A stretch of DNA of 8,990 bases, taken from positions 1 through 8,990 of the forward strand of contig JAICHC010000075.1 of NCBI GenBank assembly GCA_025922795.1. The letters are read 5' to 3'. Below, piece by piece: positions 1 to 6,502 of the stretch. The notes beneath the pieces were generated by a model that did no database searches, was not told the origin of the DNA, and saw nothing but the letters and a program-made list of their open reading frames with translations. Position 1 is the stretch's first letter. Each line of letters opens with the position of its first letter. Source of the stretch: Candidatus Binatia bacterium (GTDB lineage Bacteria; Desulfobacterota_B; Binatia; UBA9968). A program made the position numbers and the translations under genes.

Positions 1-2
1 CC

Positions 3-458
3 GGTTGCCAGCGTCAGGTCATGACGCTGCGCGCCATGACTGACGCCGCGCTCGAGTCCCTCACGTGGCTCGCTGATCTTCAGCGAGACAAGACCAACGG
101 CGGTCATTTTGTGCCGATCGGCTCCAACGGTTTTTATCGGCGCGGCGCTGAACGTGCCCGCTTCGATCAGCAGCCGGTGGAAGCTCAAGGCATGGTGTCT
201 GCTTGCCTCGAAGCGCATCGGATCACCGGTGACAAGAACTGGTACAAGGAGGCGCGGCGCGCCTTCGACTGGTTCCTGGGCCGCAACGATCTTAATCTTG
301 CTATTTACGACCCGACGACGGGCGGTTGTCGAGATGGTTTGCATCCCGACCGGCCGAACGAAAATCAGGGCGCGGAGTCTTCCCTGGCCTTTCTTCAGGC
401 CGTGCTGGAGCTGCGTCTGGCTGAAAATACACTCCTGACCGTGGAGGCAGGATCTTGA
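3..458 (+). CDS. C-terminal part of a carbohydrate-active protein (alpha/alpha-toroid-like domain), probably a glycosyltransferase; 5' end missing
   Basis: The reading frame is open to the left edge (codons before the first ATG at 21 read G-C-Q-R-Q-V), so this is the 3' end of a longer gene. The visible ~151 residues are helical with alternating motifs typical of (alpha/alpha)6 barrels: a Trp-rich helix near the start (ESLTWLADLQ), then FDQQPVEAQGMV, an ALxFxWFLGRND helix end, GGCRDGL and ENQGAESSLAFL. Such toroids occur in glycan-processing enzymes and as C-terminal parts of some bacterial glycosyltransferases. A glycosyltransferase followed directly by GH130 is a familiar arrangement, which is why I favour it, but the catalytic part lies outside the window. 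The TGA stop overlaps the ATG of the GH130 gene by one base (TGATG at 456-460), so the two are co-translated and probably act on the same mannose-containing glycan. Alternative: an independent epimerase- or glycosidase-like toroid enzyme. Confidence 0.75.
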   Translation, partial: GCQRQVMTLRAMTDAALESLTWLADLQRDKTNGGHFVPIGSNGFYRRGAERARFDQQPVEAQGMVSACLEAHRITGDKNWYKEARRAFDWFLGRNDLNLAIYDPTTGGCRDGLHPDRPNENQGAESSLAFLQAVLELRLAENTLLTVEAGS

Positions 459-1399
459 TGGCCAATCACCAGGTCGAACTCTTTCAACGTCACATACACA
501 ACCCCATTTTAACCGCCGCCGATTGGCCCTACCCAGTAAATAGCGTTTTTAACCCAGGCGCCACATTACTGCCTGACGGCACGACGCTGCTGTTATGCCG
601 CGTGGAAGATCGCCGGGGACATTCTCATTTTTGTGTCGCCCGCTCGGTCAACGGCGTGGATCACTGGCAGATCGAGGCGCGGCCGACGATGCCGGCCGAT
701 CCGGAACGTTATCCGGAAGAGTTATGGGGCATCGAGGATCCGCGCATCACTTATATTGAGGAACTGAAAAAATATGCCGTCGTCTACACGGCGTACACGC
801 GCGACGGCCCGGGCGTGTCGCTCGCGCTCACGGAAGATTTCCGCGAGTTCGAGCGCTATGGCGTAATCATGCCGCCGGAAGACAAAGACGCGGCGCTGCT
901 TCCCCATCGCATCGCCGGTCAATGGGTTTTAATCCATCGCCCGGTGAGCGCGCCGCGCGCGCATATGTGGATTTCCTTTTCCGAAAACCTCTGCCACTGG
1001 GGTAAACACAAGCTGATGCTCGAAGCGCGTCGCGGCGCCTGGTGGGACGCTAACAAAATAGGGCTATCGCCACCGCCCCTAGTGACGCCGCGTGGATGGT
1101 TGGTGATCTATCACGGCGTGCGCCAAACGGCTGCCGGCGCGATTTACCGTTTGGGACTGGCGTTGTTTGATTTACAAGCGCCGGAGCGTTGTTTGAAACG
1201 TAGCGAAGAGTGGGTCTTCGGCCCGGAACAACCCTACGAGCGACGCGGCGACGTCGATAACGTTGTCTTTCCGTGCGGCACGACGATAGCTCCCGATGGC
1301 GACACCCTGCGTCTTTACTACGGCGCCGCAGACACGAGCATTGCCATGGCTACCGGCAGTATCCGCGCTTGCCTGGACCGCTTGGATAATGGCGGCTAA
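458..1399 (+). CDS. GH130 family glycoside phosphorylase/hydrolase (beta-mannoside type)
   Basis: A complete 313-aa protein, normal size for the five-bladed beta-propeller GH130 family. Known members phosphorolyse or hydrolyse beta-linked mannosides in the cytoplasm. Visible family marks (numbered from the ATG at 458): FNPGA near the start, LCRVEDR, the GIEDPR block with the probable catalytic acid D94, H160-R161 in IHRP, WWDANKIG, H219 in IYHG, and DVDNVVFPCG followed by LYYGAADTSIAMA near the C-terminus. The Arg/His residues at these places bind phosphate in characterised phosphorylases, so phosphorolysis is more likely than hydrolysis, but the exact substrate cannot be read. There is no signal peptide. 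A TTG at 455 could add one residue. I prefer the ATG because it overlaps the preceding stop (TGATG) and follows GGAGG at 443-447 by 10 bases. It forms an operon with the preceding gene; no clear terminator follows. Confidence 0.9.
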   Translation: MANHQVELFQRHIHNPILTAADWPYPVNSVFNPGATLLPDGTTLLLCRVEDRRGHSHFCVARSVNGVDHWQIEARPTMPADPERYPEELWGIEDPRITYIEELKKYAVVYTAYTRDGPGVSLALTEDFREFERYGVIMPPEDKDAALLPHRIAGQWVLIHRPVSAPRAHMWISFSENLCHWGKHKLMLEARRGAWWDANKIGLSPPPLVTPRGWLVIYHGVRQTAAGAIYRLGLALFDLQAPERCLKRSEEWVFGPEQPYERRGDVDNVVFPCGTTIAPDGDTLRLYYGAADTSIAMATGSIRACLDRLDNGG

Positions 1400-1414
1400 G
1401 AAAATTTTGAAATC

Positions 1415-1430
1415 GGTTCAATATTGGACA
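1415..1430 (+). promoter_or_regulatory. Dyad motif copy 1 (GGTTCAATATTGGACA), candidate Crp-family operator
   Basis: One of four intergenic copies of a 16-bp imperfect palindrome with consensus [TG]GTTC-ARTWTT-RGACM. It begins 16 bases after the GH130 stop and is preceded by an AT-rich stretch (AAAATTTTGAAA). A possible -10 hexamer TATGAC (4/6 match to TATAAT) lies at 1451-1456, 28.5 bases from the dyad centre, which would place a start of transcription near 1463 and the dyad near -40. The next recognised gene downstream is the Crp/Fnr regulator at 1720. That the motif recurs is seen directly; its function as an operator is inferred. Confidence 0.5.
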
Positions 1431-1719
1431 GAATTCTCCCGCTTCGGAAATATGACCGAGTTAAGGTAGAGGCAGGAGCCCGGGGTGGTTCGAAGCGAAG
1501 TTGGCGCGGACTCCGTAACCTTTAGCTTGATCCAACAGTTGTTGAGCCCTTCGAGACGGTTTGGTATAAGACGAAGTGACAGTTTCTCGGCTCCCCGCCG
1601 GATCCGGCATCTTGATCAACAAGGTTTACCTGCCAAAAGACCGCGTCTAGGAGTCGCGGCTGTCGATCGCTAAATGATGTTCATTTGACGCAATATCGTC
1701 ACAGAAAGGAGCCACGAAC
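1431..1719 (+). other. Long non-coding leader upstream of the Crp/Fnr gene, with hairpins and a doubtful short ORF
   Basis: About 290 bases without a convincing gene. It holds a perfect 12-bp palindrome GCCGGATCCGGC (1597-1608), a TTGATCAA palindrome (1612-1619), and a hairpin CCGCG/CGCGG (1641-1645 with 1655-1659) carrying AGGAG in its loop region. A GTG-started frame (1485-1673, 62 codons) has AGGAG six bases before it, but its Arg/Ser/Pro-rich product has no recognisable pattern, so I do not call it a gene. If transcription begins at the -10 candidate near 1451, all of this is 5' untranslated leader. Confidence 0.4.
1672..1686. promoter_or_regulatory. Palindrome AAATGA-TGT-TCATTT, possible operator or leader hairpin
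   Basis: A perfect 6-bp inverted repeat with a 3-base centre, ending 33 bases before the ATG of the Crp/Fnr gene and 19 bases before its ribosome-binding site. Its position would suit autoregulation or a short AT-rich leader hairpin. It does not match the four-copy dyad elsewhere in the window. A palindrome this short can arise by chance. Confidence 0.25.
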
Positions 1720-2400
1720 ATGATTCAAGAGACTCCTCAAGCAGACGAGTTCAAGCGGCAACTACGTGATTCTTTGCAGCGCGAGACTCTCAACACTCGC
1801 GCGATCAAAATCGCCCGGCACGCCAACGTGTACAACAGCGGCGATCAAGACGAGATGGTCTATTTCATCGAGAGCGGCCAGATCAAGCTGCTGATGTTAT
1901 CGTCCGAAGGCAAAGAATGCCTTTTGGCCATCCATAGCGGCGGTGATATTTTCGGCGAGCTGTGCCTGACCGGGTTAGGGGCGCGCTCGGAGACAGCGAC
2001 GGCGATGAAAGCAACGACCCTCAAGCAAATACCATGCAGTCGATTTTTTGATCGACTCAAACGCGACTCGCTGTTCGAGGGGTTTGTGCGCTACCTGGCC
2101 GTGCGTATTGCCGATCAGCAGCAGGTCATCGCCAATCTGGTGACCGTGGACAGCGAGCAGAGGCTCGGGCAAACATTGCTACAGTTGGCGCGCACCATGG
2201 GCAAGAAAGACCCGCGCAGCATCCGCATCGAGCTCAAGATAACCCACGAAGAGCTGTCCGAGATGGTGGGAACGACGCGGCCGCGGATCAGTCTCTTTAT
2301 GCAGCGATTCCATAACCTTGGCTTAATCGAGACCAACGAAGATCGTTTCTTCGTCATCAAAGAAAAGAAGCTCACTGAATATCTGGCGCAGATCGCCTAG
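1720..2400 (+). CDS. Crp/Fnr-family transcriptional regulator
   Basis: A complete 226-aa protein, typical length for the family. The N-terminal cyclic-nucleotide-binding-type beta-roll spans about residues 25-130. Its phosphate-binding cassette is largely preserved: F78-G79-E80-L81, then R89-S90, equivalent to the Glu and Arg-Ser that contact cAMP in E. coli CRP. A long dimerisation helix follows (about 115-150). The C-terminal winged helix-turn-helix (about 170-205) reads EELSEMVGTTRPRISLFMQRF; the recognition helix has R187-P188-R189 where E. coli CRP has Arg-Glu-Thr, so it should not read the classical TGTGA half-site. No FNR-type N-terminal cysteine cluster is present (only C62-like and C82-like isolated cysteines), so an oxygen-sensing Fe-S role is unlikely. 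The start is supported by AAAGGAG at 1705-1711. It lies 290 bases downstream of dyad copy 1 and is the obvious candidate to bind all four copies. The ligand is unknown. Confidence 0.93.
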   Translation: MIQETPQADEFKRQLRDSLQRETLNTRAIKIARHANVYNSGDQDEMVYFIESGQIKLLMLSSEGKECLLAIHSGGDIFGELCLTGLGARSETATAMKATTLKQIPCSRFFDRLKRDSLFEGFVRYLAVRIADQQQVIANLVTVDSEQRLGQTLLQLARTMGKKDPRSIRIELKITHEELSEMVGTTRPRISLFMQRFHNLGLIETNEDRFFVIKEKKLTEYLAQIA

Positions 2401-2821
2401 GGTGCCCGGCTGTTCCACTGGCGACTGAGAATGTCTAAAAAACAAGGCAAGTCGATCCGTTCCCGGTCGATAATCGGTCTTGCCCGCACTCTGAAGAATG
2501 GCCGATTCGCAATTGAAAAACTCCTTCAGCTATCTCACCTGTCCGCCGTTTACCGGATAAAATTTTTCACATTGGTTCAGTATTAGACAACCGCCGTTTC
2601 GGAATTGGCGTGCGGTTGACTAGTATAGAGTTGTCGATAGACCATCTCACTTAAGTCCCTGCAGAAAAGGCCGTCCTGCAACGGCGCTAAGTTGGGTGGT
2701 TTGTCAAAAAGCATCCAGCGCCCGGAGCTGACCAGCCGCCGCACAAGGCCACCGAGCCAGTCGCGCGAGCGTCCGGATTCGGCCATGACAGAGATGCTCC
2801 AGATAGAAAGGTCTGGTGATC
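2401..2821. other. Intergenic region and leader upstream of ftsH
   Basis: About 420 bases. It contains an imperfect inverted repeat (GGCAAG 2446-2451 with CTTGCC 2479-2484, extended by CGAT/ATCG) that has no following T-run and so is a poor terminator, then dyad copy 2 at 2574-2589. Weak -10-like hexamers follow (TAGTAT at 2621, TATAGA at 2624). Past them are about 190 bases of leader before ftsH. A minus-strand frame (2583-2786, 67 codons) with fairly GC-rich third positions lies in this leader; I do not recognise its product and do not call it a gene. Confidence 0.45.
2574..2589 (+). promoter_or_regulatory. Dyad motif copy 2 (GGTTCAGTATTAGACA), candidate Crp-family operator upstream of ftsH
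   Basis: Same motif as at 1415, 6134 and 6503, with one base changed in the central AATATT. It is preceded by AAAATTTTTCACATT, like the AT-rich flank of the other copies. Unlike them, no -10-like hexamer lies about 29 bases downstream; the nearest is TAGTAT at 2621-2626, 39.5 bases from the dyad centre, about one helical turn further. It sits about 230 bases before the ftsH start with no gene between on the same strand. Function inferred. Confidence 0.5.
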
Positions 2822-4903
2822 ATGAAGTTGTCCCCGGTCTCAAGTTCGCGCCCATTCCGGCGAAATTTCGCTGAAGCGCCGCATGATGGCGGCACGCCGC
2901 GAAACATTGTCGCCACGCTCATCGCCGGTGTCCGCGCGCGCTATGATGCGAGAAAGAATAAGCCGCCTAGCGATAGAAGATTCCGTCTATCGCCGATTTA
3001 CTTCCTCGCCGCAGGTTCCGTAGCTCTGCTGTTAAACAGTCTGCTCGGCGGATCTCAGGCCGAGATAATCAGCTACAGCCAATTTAAATCCTTGCTAAAA
3101 AAGGGGCTTGTCGCTGAGGTCGTGATTGGCGAGACGACTCTCGAAGGCAATTTGAAGAGCGGCGCCGCCAAAGAGATTTTCACTCCGGAGAAACTCAAGA
3201 GCATCTCTCCTGAAATGTCGGTGGAGAAAACCTCTCTACCCTTTATCGCGGTGCGAGTGGAGGATCCCGACCTCACGGCCGAACTGGAAGCGGCTAATGC
3301 GCCGTTTAAGGGTCATGTGAGCAGCAATTGGCTGCCGACTCTTTTGTCCTGGGTGGTGCCCGTCGGGCTATTCTTTTTGATGTGGAGCTATCTCGGCAAG
3401 AAGATGGGTTCGGGAAGCGGCGGTTTAATGCAGATCGGTAAAAGCAAAGCAAAGGTTTATATCGAGAAAAAGACTGGAGTCACTTTTGCCGACGTTGCGG
3501 GTATCGACGAGGCCGAAGAAGAAGTCGCCGAAATCGTCGGTTTTTTAAAAGATCCGGACAAGTATCAAAGGTTGGGCGGCCGCATTCCCAAGGGTGTCTT
3601 GATTGTCGGTCCGCCCGGTACCGGCAAAACACTGCTCGCCCGCGCCGTAGCTGGCGAGGCGGGCGTGCCGTTCTTCAGCCTGTCAGGCTCTGATTTCGTC
3701 GAGATGTTTGTCGGCGTCGGCGCGGCTCGGGTCCGTGACCTCTTTCTTCAAGCGGTGAAGAATGCTCCCAGCATTATTTTCATCGACGAGCTCGATGCCA
3801 TCGGAAAGTCTCGCGGCGTGAGCATGCTGACAGGCAACGACGAGCGCGAGCAGACTCTCAATCAGCTCCTGACCGAGATGGATGGGTTCGATCCGAATCA
3901 AGGGGTTATCATCATGGCTGCCACCAACCGGCCGGAAATCTTGGATGCCGCCCTGCTCCGTCCGGGCCGCTTCGATCGGCAGATTCTGGTGGATCGTCCC
4001 GATATTAAAGGACGGTCAAAAATACTCGAATTACATGCGAAGAAGGTGAAACTCTCGGCTGATCTCGATCTCGCTGTGGTGGCGGCCAAGACGCCGGGCT
4101 TTGTCGGCGCCGATCTCGCCAACATCGTCAACGAAGCGGCTTTGCTCGCCGCGCGTCAAGACAAACAATCGATCGATATGGCGGATTTTGACGAGGCGAT
4201 CGAACGGGTGGTTGCGGGACTACAAAAAAAGAGCCGCGTTATCAATCCCAAGGAGAAAGAAATCGTCGCCTATCACGAGTCCGGTCACGCGCTCGTGGCG
4301 GAGCTCGTGCCGGGCGCTGACCCCGTTTCGAAGATTTCCATTATTCCCAGGGGCGTGGCAGCGCTGGGTTACACGACGCAATTGCCGACCGAAGAGCGCT
4401 ATCTTATGACACGTTCGGAACTCCTTGCACGGATCGATGTTCTTTTGGGCGGGAGAGTTGCGGAGGAGATCGTCTTCGGCGACATCTCAACCGGGGCCCA
4501 GAACGATCTGCAGCGCGCCACCGACATTGCCCGGACCATGATCACTCAATTCGGCATGAGCGAGAAGCTCGGCTTGGCCTCCGTTGAAGGACCTCGGCGT
4601 GCCACGTTTCTGATGGTGCCCACCCCGAGCCCCAAGGACTACAGCGAGGAAACCGCGCGGCTCATCGATGGCGAGGTAAAACAAATTTTGTCGGAAGCCC
4701 ATACGAAAGCTTGGGATATCCTGATCGCGCACCGCGGCGCACTCGAGGAACTGGCCAAGCTGCTGCTGGACAAAGAAGTCGTCGACCGACCGGCCTTGCA
4801 GGCGATCTTAAAAGTGCGGAGCATCGACAGCATCAAAGAAAAAAAGCGCGTCGCCGAGAGCAACGGGAATGAAAGCCCTGCGGCGTGTGCCGAGGGTGAA
4901 TAG
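2822..4903 (+). CDS. ftsH: FtsH, membrane-anchored ATP-dependent zinc metalloprotease
   Basis: A complete AAA+ protease that degrades misfolded or short-lived membrane and cytosolic proteins, working as an inner-membrane hexamer. Residue numbers count from the GTG at 2816 (subtract 2 for the ATG I chose at 2822). First membrane segment about 60-79, periplasmic domain about 80-170, second membrane segment about 173-193, a Gly-rich linker, then AAA+: Walker A GPPGTGKT (265-272), pore loop FVEMFVG, Walker B IIFIDE (320-325), arginine fingers R382 and R385 in RPGRFDR. The protease domain carries the zinc motif H487-E-S-G-H491 (usual form HEAGH) and the third ligand D564 in QNDLQRAT. All catalytic residues are present. 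It is longer than usual because of about 55 mostly basic residues before the first membrane segment. The start is uncertain: AAAGG at 2807-2811 is 4 bases from the GTG and 10 from the ATG. Its place beside stress-type genes suggests a second, accessory FtsH, though that needs the rest of the genome. Confidence 0.96.
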   Translation: MKLSPVSSSRPFRRNFAEAPHDGGTPRNIVATLIAGVRARYDARKNKPPSDRRFRLSPIYFLAAGSVALLLNSLLGGSQAEIISYSQFKSLLKKGLVAEVVIGETTLEGNLKSGAAKEIFTPEKLKSISPEMSVEKTSLPFIAVRVEDPDLTAELEAANAPFKGHVSSNWLPTLLSWVVPVGLFFLMWSYLGKKMGSGSGGLMQIGKSKAKVYIEKKTGVTFADVAGIDEAEEEVAEIVGFLKDPDKYQRLGGRIPKGVLIVGPPGTGKTLLARAVAGEAGVPFFSLSGSDFVEMFVGVGAARVRDLFLQAVKNAPSIIFIDELDAIGKSRGVSMLTGNDEREQTLNQLLTEMDGFDPNQGVIIMAATNRPEILDAALLRPGRFDRQILVDRPDIKGRSKILELHAKKVKLSADLDLAVVAAKTPGFVGADLANIVNEAALLAARQDKQSIDMADFDEAIERVVAGLQKKSRVINPKEKEIVAYHESGHALVAELVPGADPVSKISIIPRGVAALGYTTQLPTEERYLMTRSELLARIDVLLGGRVAEEIVFGDISTGAQNDLQRATDIARTMITQFGMSEKLGLASVEGPRRATFLMVPTPSPKDYSEETARLIDGEVKQILSEAHTKAWDILIAHRGALEELAKLLLDKEVVDRPALQAILKVRSIDSIKEKKRVAESNGNESPAACAEGE

Positions 4904-4937
4904 TCAAAGAATCTGTAAAGTCACATGTTTTGTTGAA

Positions 4938-4950
4938 GCCGAGGCTCGGC
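4938..4950. other. GC-rich perfect hairpin GCCGAGGCTCGGC between ftsH and the zinc-ribbon gene
   Basis: An inverted repeat of GCCGA/TCGGC around a 3-base loop, 34 bases after the ftsH stop and 21 bases before the next ATG. There is no T-run on either side, so it is not a standard intrinsic terminator. It may be an mRNA-stability or processing element within an ftsH-zinc-ribbon operon. Confidence 0.35.
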
Positions 4951-4971
4951 AAATAATCAGGAGACAAAGTC

Positions 4972-5301
4972 ATGAAGAACGAAACGAATCGAGCGGGCGA
5001 ACCGTTCGACGAGCGTGCCAATGAGGACAGCTATTTTGCGCTGAAAGAGCATGCCCTGATTGAAGAGATGAAGAGCGAGCATCAAAAGGCTGAGGCGGCA
5101 GAACGACGGGTGCTGATGGCGACATGTCCAAAGTGCTCAGGGAAATTGGCGAACGACAAGGTTAGGGGCGTGGATATAGAGCGCTGCGAAAGTTGCGAAG
5201 GGATGTGGCTCAGTAAAGGCGATCTCGCCGAGATTTTGCGACGGCAAGCGGGCGGGCCGCTGGGGGCTTTCATCGAGCGCTGTTTTGCCAAAGTGAAATA
5301 G
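4972..5301 (+). CDS. Small zf-TFIIB-type zinc-ribbon protein
   Basis: A 109-aa soluble protein. The first ~48 residues are charged and probably helical (ALKEHALIEEMKSEHQKAEAAERR). The C-terminal half is a zinc ribbon of the zf-TFIIB (PF13453-like) type: C52-P-K-C55 and C72-E-S-C75, followed by the characteristic EGMWLSKGDLAEIL. The four cysteines should bind one zinc ion. Proteins of this type are widespread in bacteria, mostly uncharacterised, and are not transcription initiation factors despite the domain name. The start is well supported by AGGAG at 4959-4963, 8 bases upstream. It follows ftsH by 68 bases on the same strand with no convincing terminator between, so co-transcription is likely; an adaptor or quality-control role with FtsH is only a guess. 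Confidence 0.88.
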   Translation: MKNETNRAGEPFDERANEDSYFALKEHALIEEMKSEHQKAEAAERRVLMATCPKCSGKLANDKVRGVDIERCESCEGMWLSKGDLAEILRRQAGGPLGAFIERCFAKVK

Positions 5302-5324
5302 CAGAAGAGTTAGACCGCGCCGCA

Positions 5325-5348
5325 CCGACTAATTGAGCGGATAGTCGG
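5325..5348. other. Inverted repeat CCGACTA/TAGTCGG between convergent genes
   Basis: A perfect 7-bp stem with a 10-base loop, starting 23 bases after the stop of the zinc-ribbon gene and in the gap where it converges with the minus-strand gene. The location suits a transcription end for the ftsH unit, but no T-run follows on either strand, so a Rho-independent terminator cannot be claimed. The rest of the 5302-5468 gap shows nothing clear. Confidence 0.35.
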
Positions 5349-5468
5349 CTTGCACATGAGAAAGTTGTCGTAATGTTCCAAACGTACAACCACACGGCGT
5401 GAATAGTGAGCGGGCGATCTTCAGCTCATTCCAGACTCCTTCTCTTTGTTTTCAAAATTTCTCAGCAC

Positions 5469-5942
5469 TCACGCTATGCGTAACTGCGCAAGCGATGCGC
5501 GGGCAGGTCCGCCGCTGATGTCTGGAACGATGTTCAATTCGAGGGCGGTCACGCCGTCAAGATCTACGGAGTAATCCTCGCGTTCGCTCGTCGTGGCGGG
5601 AGGGCTGAAATTATACTGCTGGCGCACGATTTCGCGATAGGACTGCCCGCCGTTTGATGACCACCGGAGCATAAACTGCTGAGTGCGCTCCAACTCATCT
5701 TCGTGAAACTCTAAATGCACACGCTTGATGCTCTGCGGCTGGTCAAACACAAGGCGGACGGTCTGCGGTCCTGGTTGCCCGGCTCGCCAACCCGATTCCG
5801 CCCCTGGTAGCAATCCCGACTCGATCGGATGCGCCGGGTCCTCCGAGGTCACCTCCACCTGCGCCAAAGCGTCCACATTAAGCCAATCCTGATTCCCGGG
5901 GGATGCGTCTCGAGTGTCCTGACCGATAATTCGTTTCAACAT
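5469..5942 (-). CDS. Hypothetical protein with a probable F5/8 type C (galactose-binding-like) beta-sandwich
   Basis: A 157-aa protein with no signal peptide, membrane segment or cysteine, so probably cytoplasmic. After a short N-terminus (MLKRIIGQDTR), residues about 28-157 resemble a discoidin/F5/8 type C jelly roll: VEVTSEDPAHPIESGLLPG, S50-G51-W52-R53-A54 (the GWxA-like start of the core), the strand TVRLVFDQPQSIKRVHLEF, then FMLRWSSNGGQSYREIVRQQYNF, and a final ALELNIVPDISG-ASLAQLRI strand pair. This fold binds sugars, lipids or protein partners; the cytoplasmic XRCC1 N-terminal domain shows it also occurs inside cells. No catalytic function is visible. The start is strongly supported by an AAGGAGG ribosome-binding site (minus strand, 5949-5955) 6 bases upstream. 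It is convergent with the zinc-ribbon gene and divergent from the kinase region. I do not recognise a named gene; the fold assignment is by pattern only. Confidence 0.8.
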   Translation of the reverse strand: MLKRIIGQDTRDASPGNQDWLNVDALAQVEVTSEDPAHPIESGLLPGAESGWRAGQPGPQTVRLVFDQPQSIKRVHLEFHEDELERTQQFMLRWSSNGGQSYREIVRQQYNFSPPATTSEREDYSVDLDGVTALELNIVPDISGGPARASLAQLRIA

Positions 5943-6133
5943 GGTTTACCTCCTTACGATTCGATCGCGGGCTAGATACATTCAAGTGTGCACTTTGTTT
6001 CTCGAGCATTAAAGAGCATCGGCCTTAAGCCTTAATTTTTTTTGGTTGTCTGCGCGTCTCCGGGCCAGTCATCGAAACGGATGGCCATCTAACGACAAAT
6101 TGGCGCTATGCTTGTGATAATTTCTTTTCAACC

Positions 6134-6149
6134 TGTTCAATATTAGACC
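6134..6149 (+). promoter_or_regulatory. Dyad motif copy 3 (TGTTCAATATTAGACC), candidate Crp-family operator
   Basis: This copy has the full central AATATT and TGT half-site. Its upstream flank (TTCAACC before TGTTCAA) matches that of copy 4 (TTCAATT before TGTTCAA), so similarity extends about 7 bases beyond the dyad. A -10-like TATGTT lies at 6171-6176, 29.5 bases from the dyad centre, which would start transcription near 6183. It is nearly 370 bases before copy 4 and 450 before the kinase start, so it may serve a separate short transcript. Confidence 0.5.
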
Positions 6150-6182
6150 GTAACCCTGCGGTCGTTCGACTATGTTCATCCA

Positions 6183-6305
6183 GTAACTTATACAAATAAA
6201 CCCTCAGCGTTCGACGGCGAGTGGAAATCTGTGATCGGGTGACCGAAGACATCGGCGTGGTCAATAACTACCGCTCCCAGTTTCGATCACAGCACAATTT
6301 TTTTT
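6183..6305 (+). ncRNA. Candidate small RNA driven from dyad copy 3
   Basis: Hypothetical transcript of about 120 bases. Its start is inferred from the dyad and the -10-like TATGTT at 6171; its end is inferred from the stem-loop and T8 run finishing at 6305. There is no open frame of note within it. The 3' half can fold into a long outer stem with inner helices. No known RNA family is recognised, and it could equally be an attenuated leader of the kinase transcript. Confidence 0.25.
6229..6305 (+). terminator. Stem-loop with T8 tail, possible intrinsic terminator
   Basis: CTGTGATCG (6229-6237) pairs perfectly with CGATCACAG (6284-6292), extendable by two G-U pairs. Inside, TGACC (6240-6244) can pair with GGTCA (6259-6263), or CCGA (6243-6246) with TCGG (6252-6255). 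A run of eight T follows at 6298-6305, separated from the stem by CACAA. The five-base gap and the large loop make it weaker than a textbook terminator, but the stem length and T-run together are not trivial. Confidence 0.35.
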
Positions 6306-6502
6306 CGCCATCGTTCGGATGATGCACGGAAAACAATCGTAGAAAAGCGACCTTTTGTAGTCCTGGAACGGACACAATAATCATGCTTTTGGAGACTTTT
6401 TATGTTGAGCGCTTAAGTCCATGCTGACCCATTGTGCGACCTGCGGGATTGAGAAATCAACGCTGATAAGCGTAACTGTGGTGTCAATTTTTTTATTCAA
6501 TT

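Noticed and set aside
1612..1619. TTGATCAA as an FNR box
   Set aside because: FNR sites need TTGAT-N4-ATCAA; here the two halves overlap with no spacer.
1485..1673. 62-codon GTG frame before the Crp/Fnr gene as a protein gene
   Set aside because: Its Arg/Ser/Pro-rich composition shows no domain or structural pattern; kept only as a leader curiosity.
2432..2444. TGTCTAAAAAACA, a possible reverse-strand dyad copy after the Crp/Fnr gene
   Set aside because: Only one half-site fits; the matching half on the other side and the AATATT centre are absent.
2446..2484. GGCAAG/CTTGCC inverted repeat as terminator of the Crp/Fnr gene
   Set aside because: The loop is large, the stem is interrupted, and no T-run follows.
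5309..5317. GTTAGACCG after the zinc-ribbon gene, similar to the right half of the dyad
   Set aside because: Only the right half matches; the TGTTC half and the AT-rich centre are missing.
6014..6043. GGCCTTAAGCC region followed by T8, a possible terminator
   Set aside because: The stem is only three to five pairs with bulges, and no plus-strand gene lies upstream for it to terminate.
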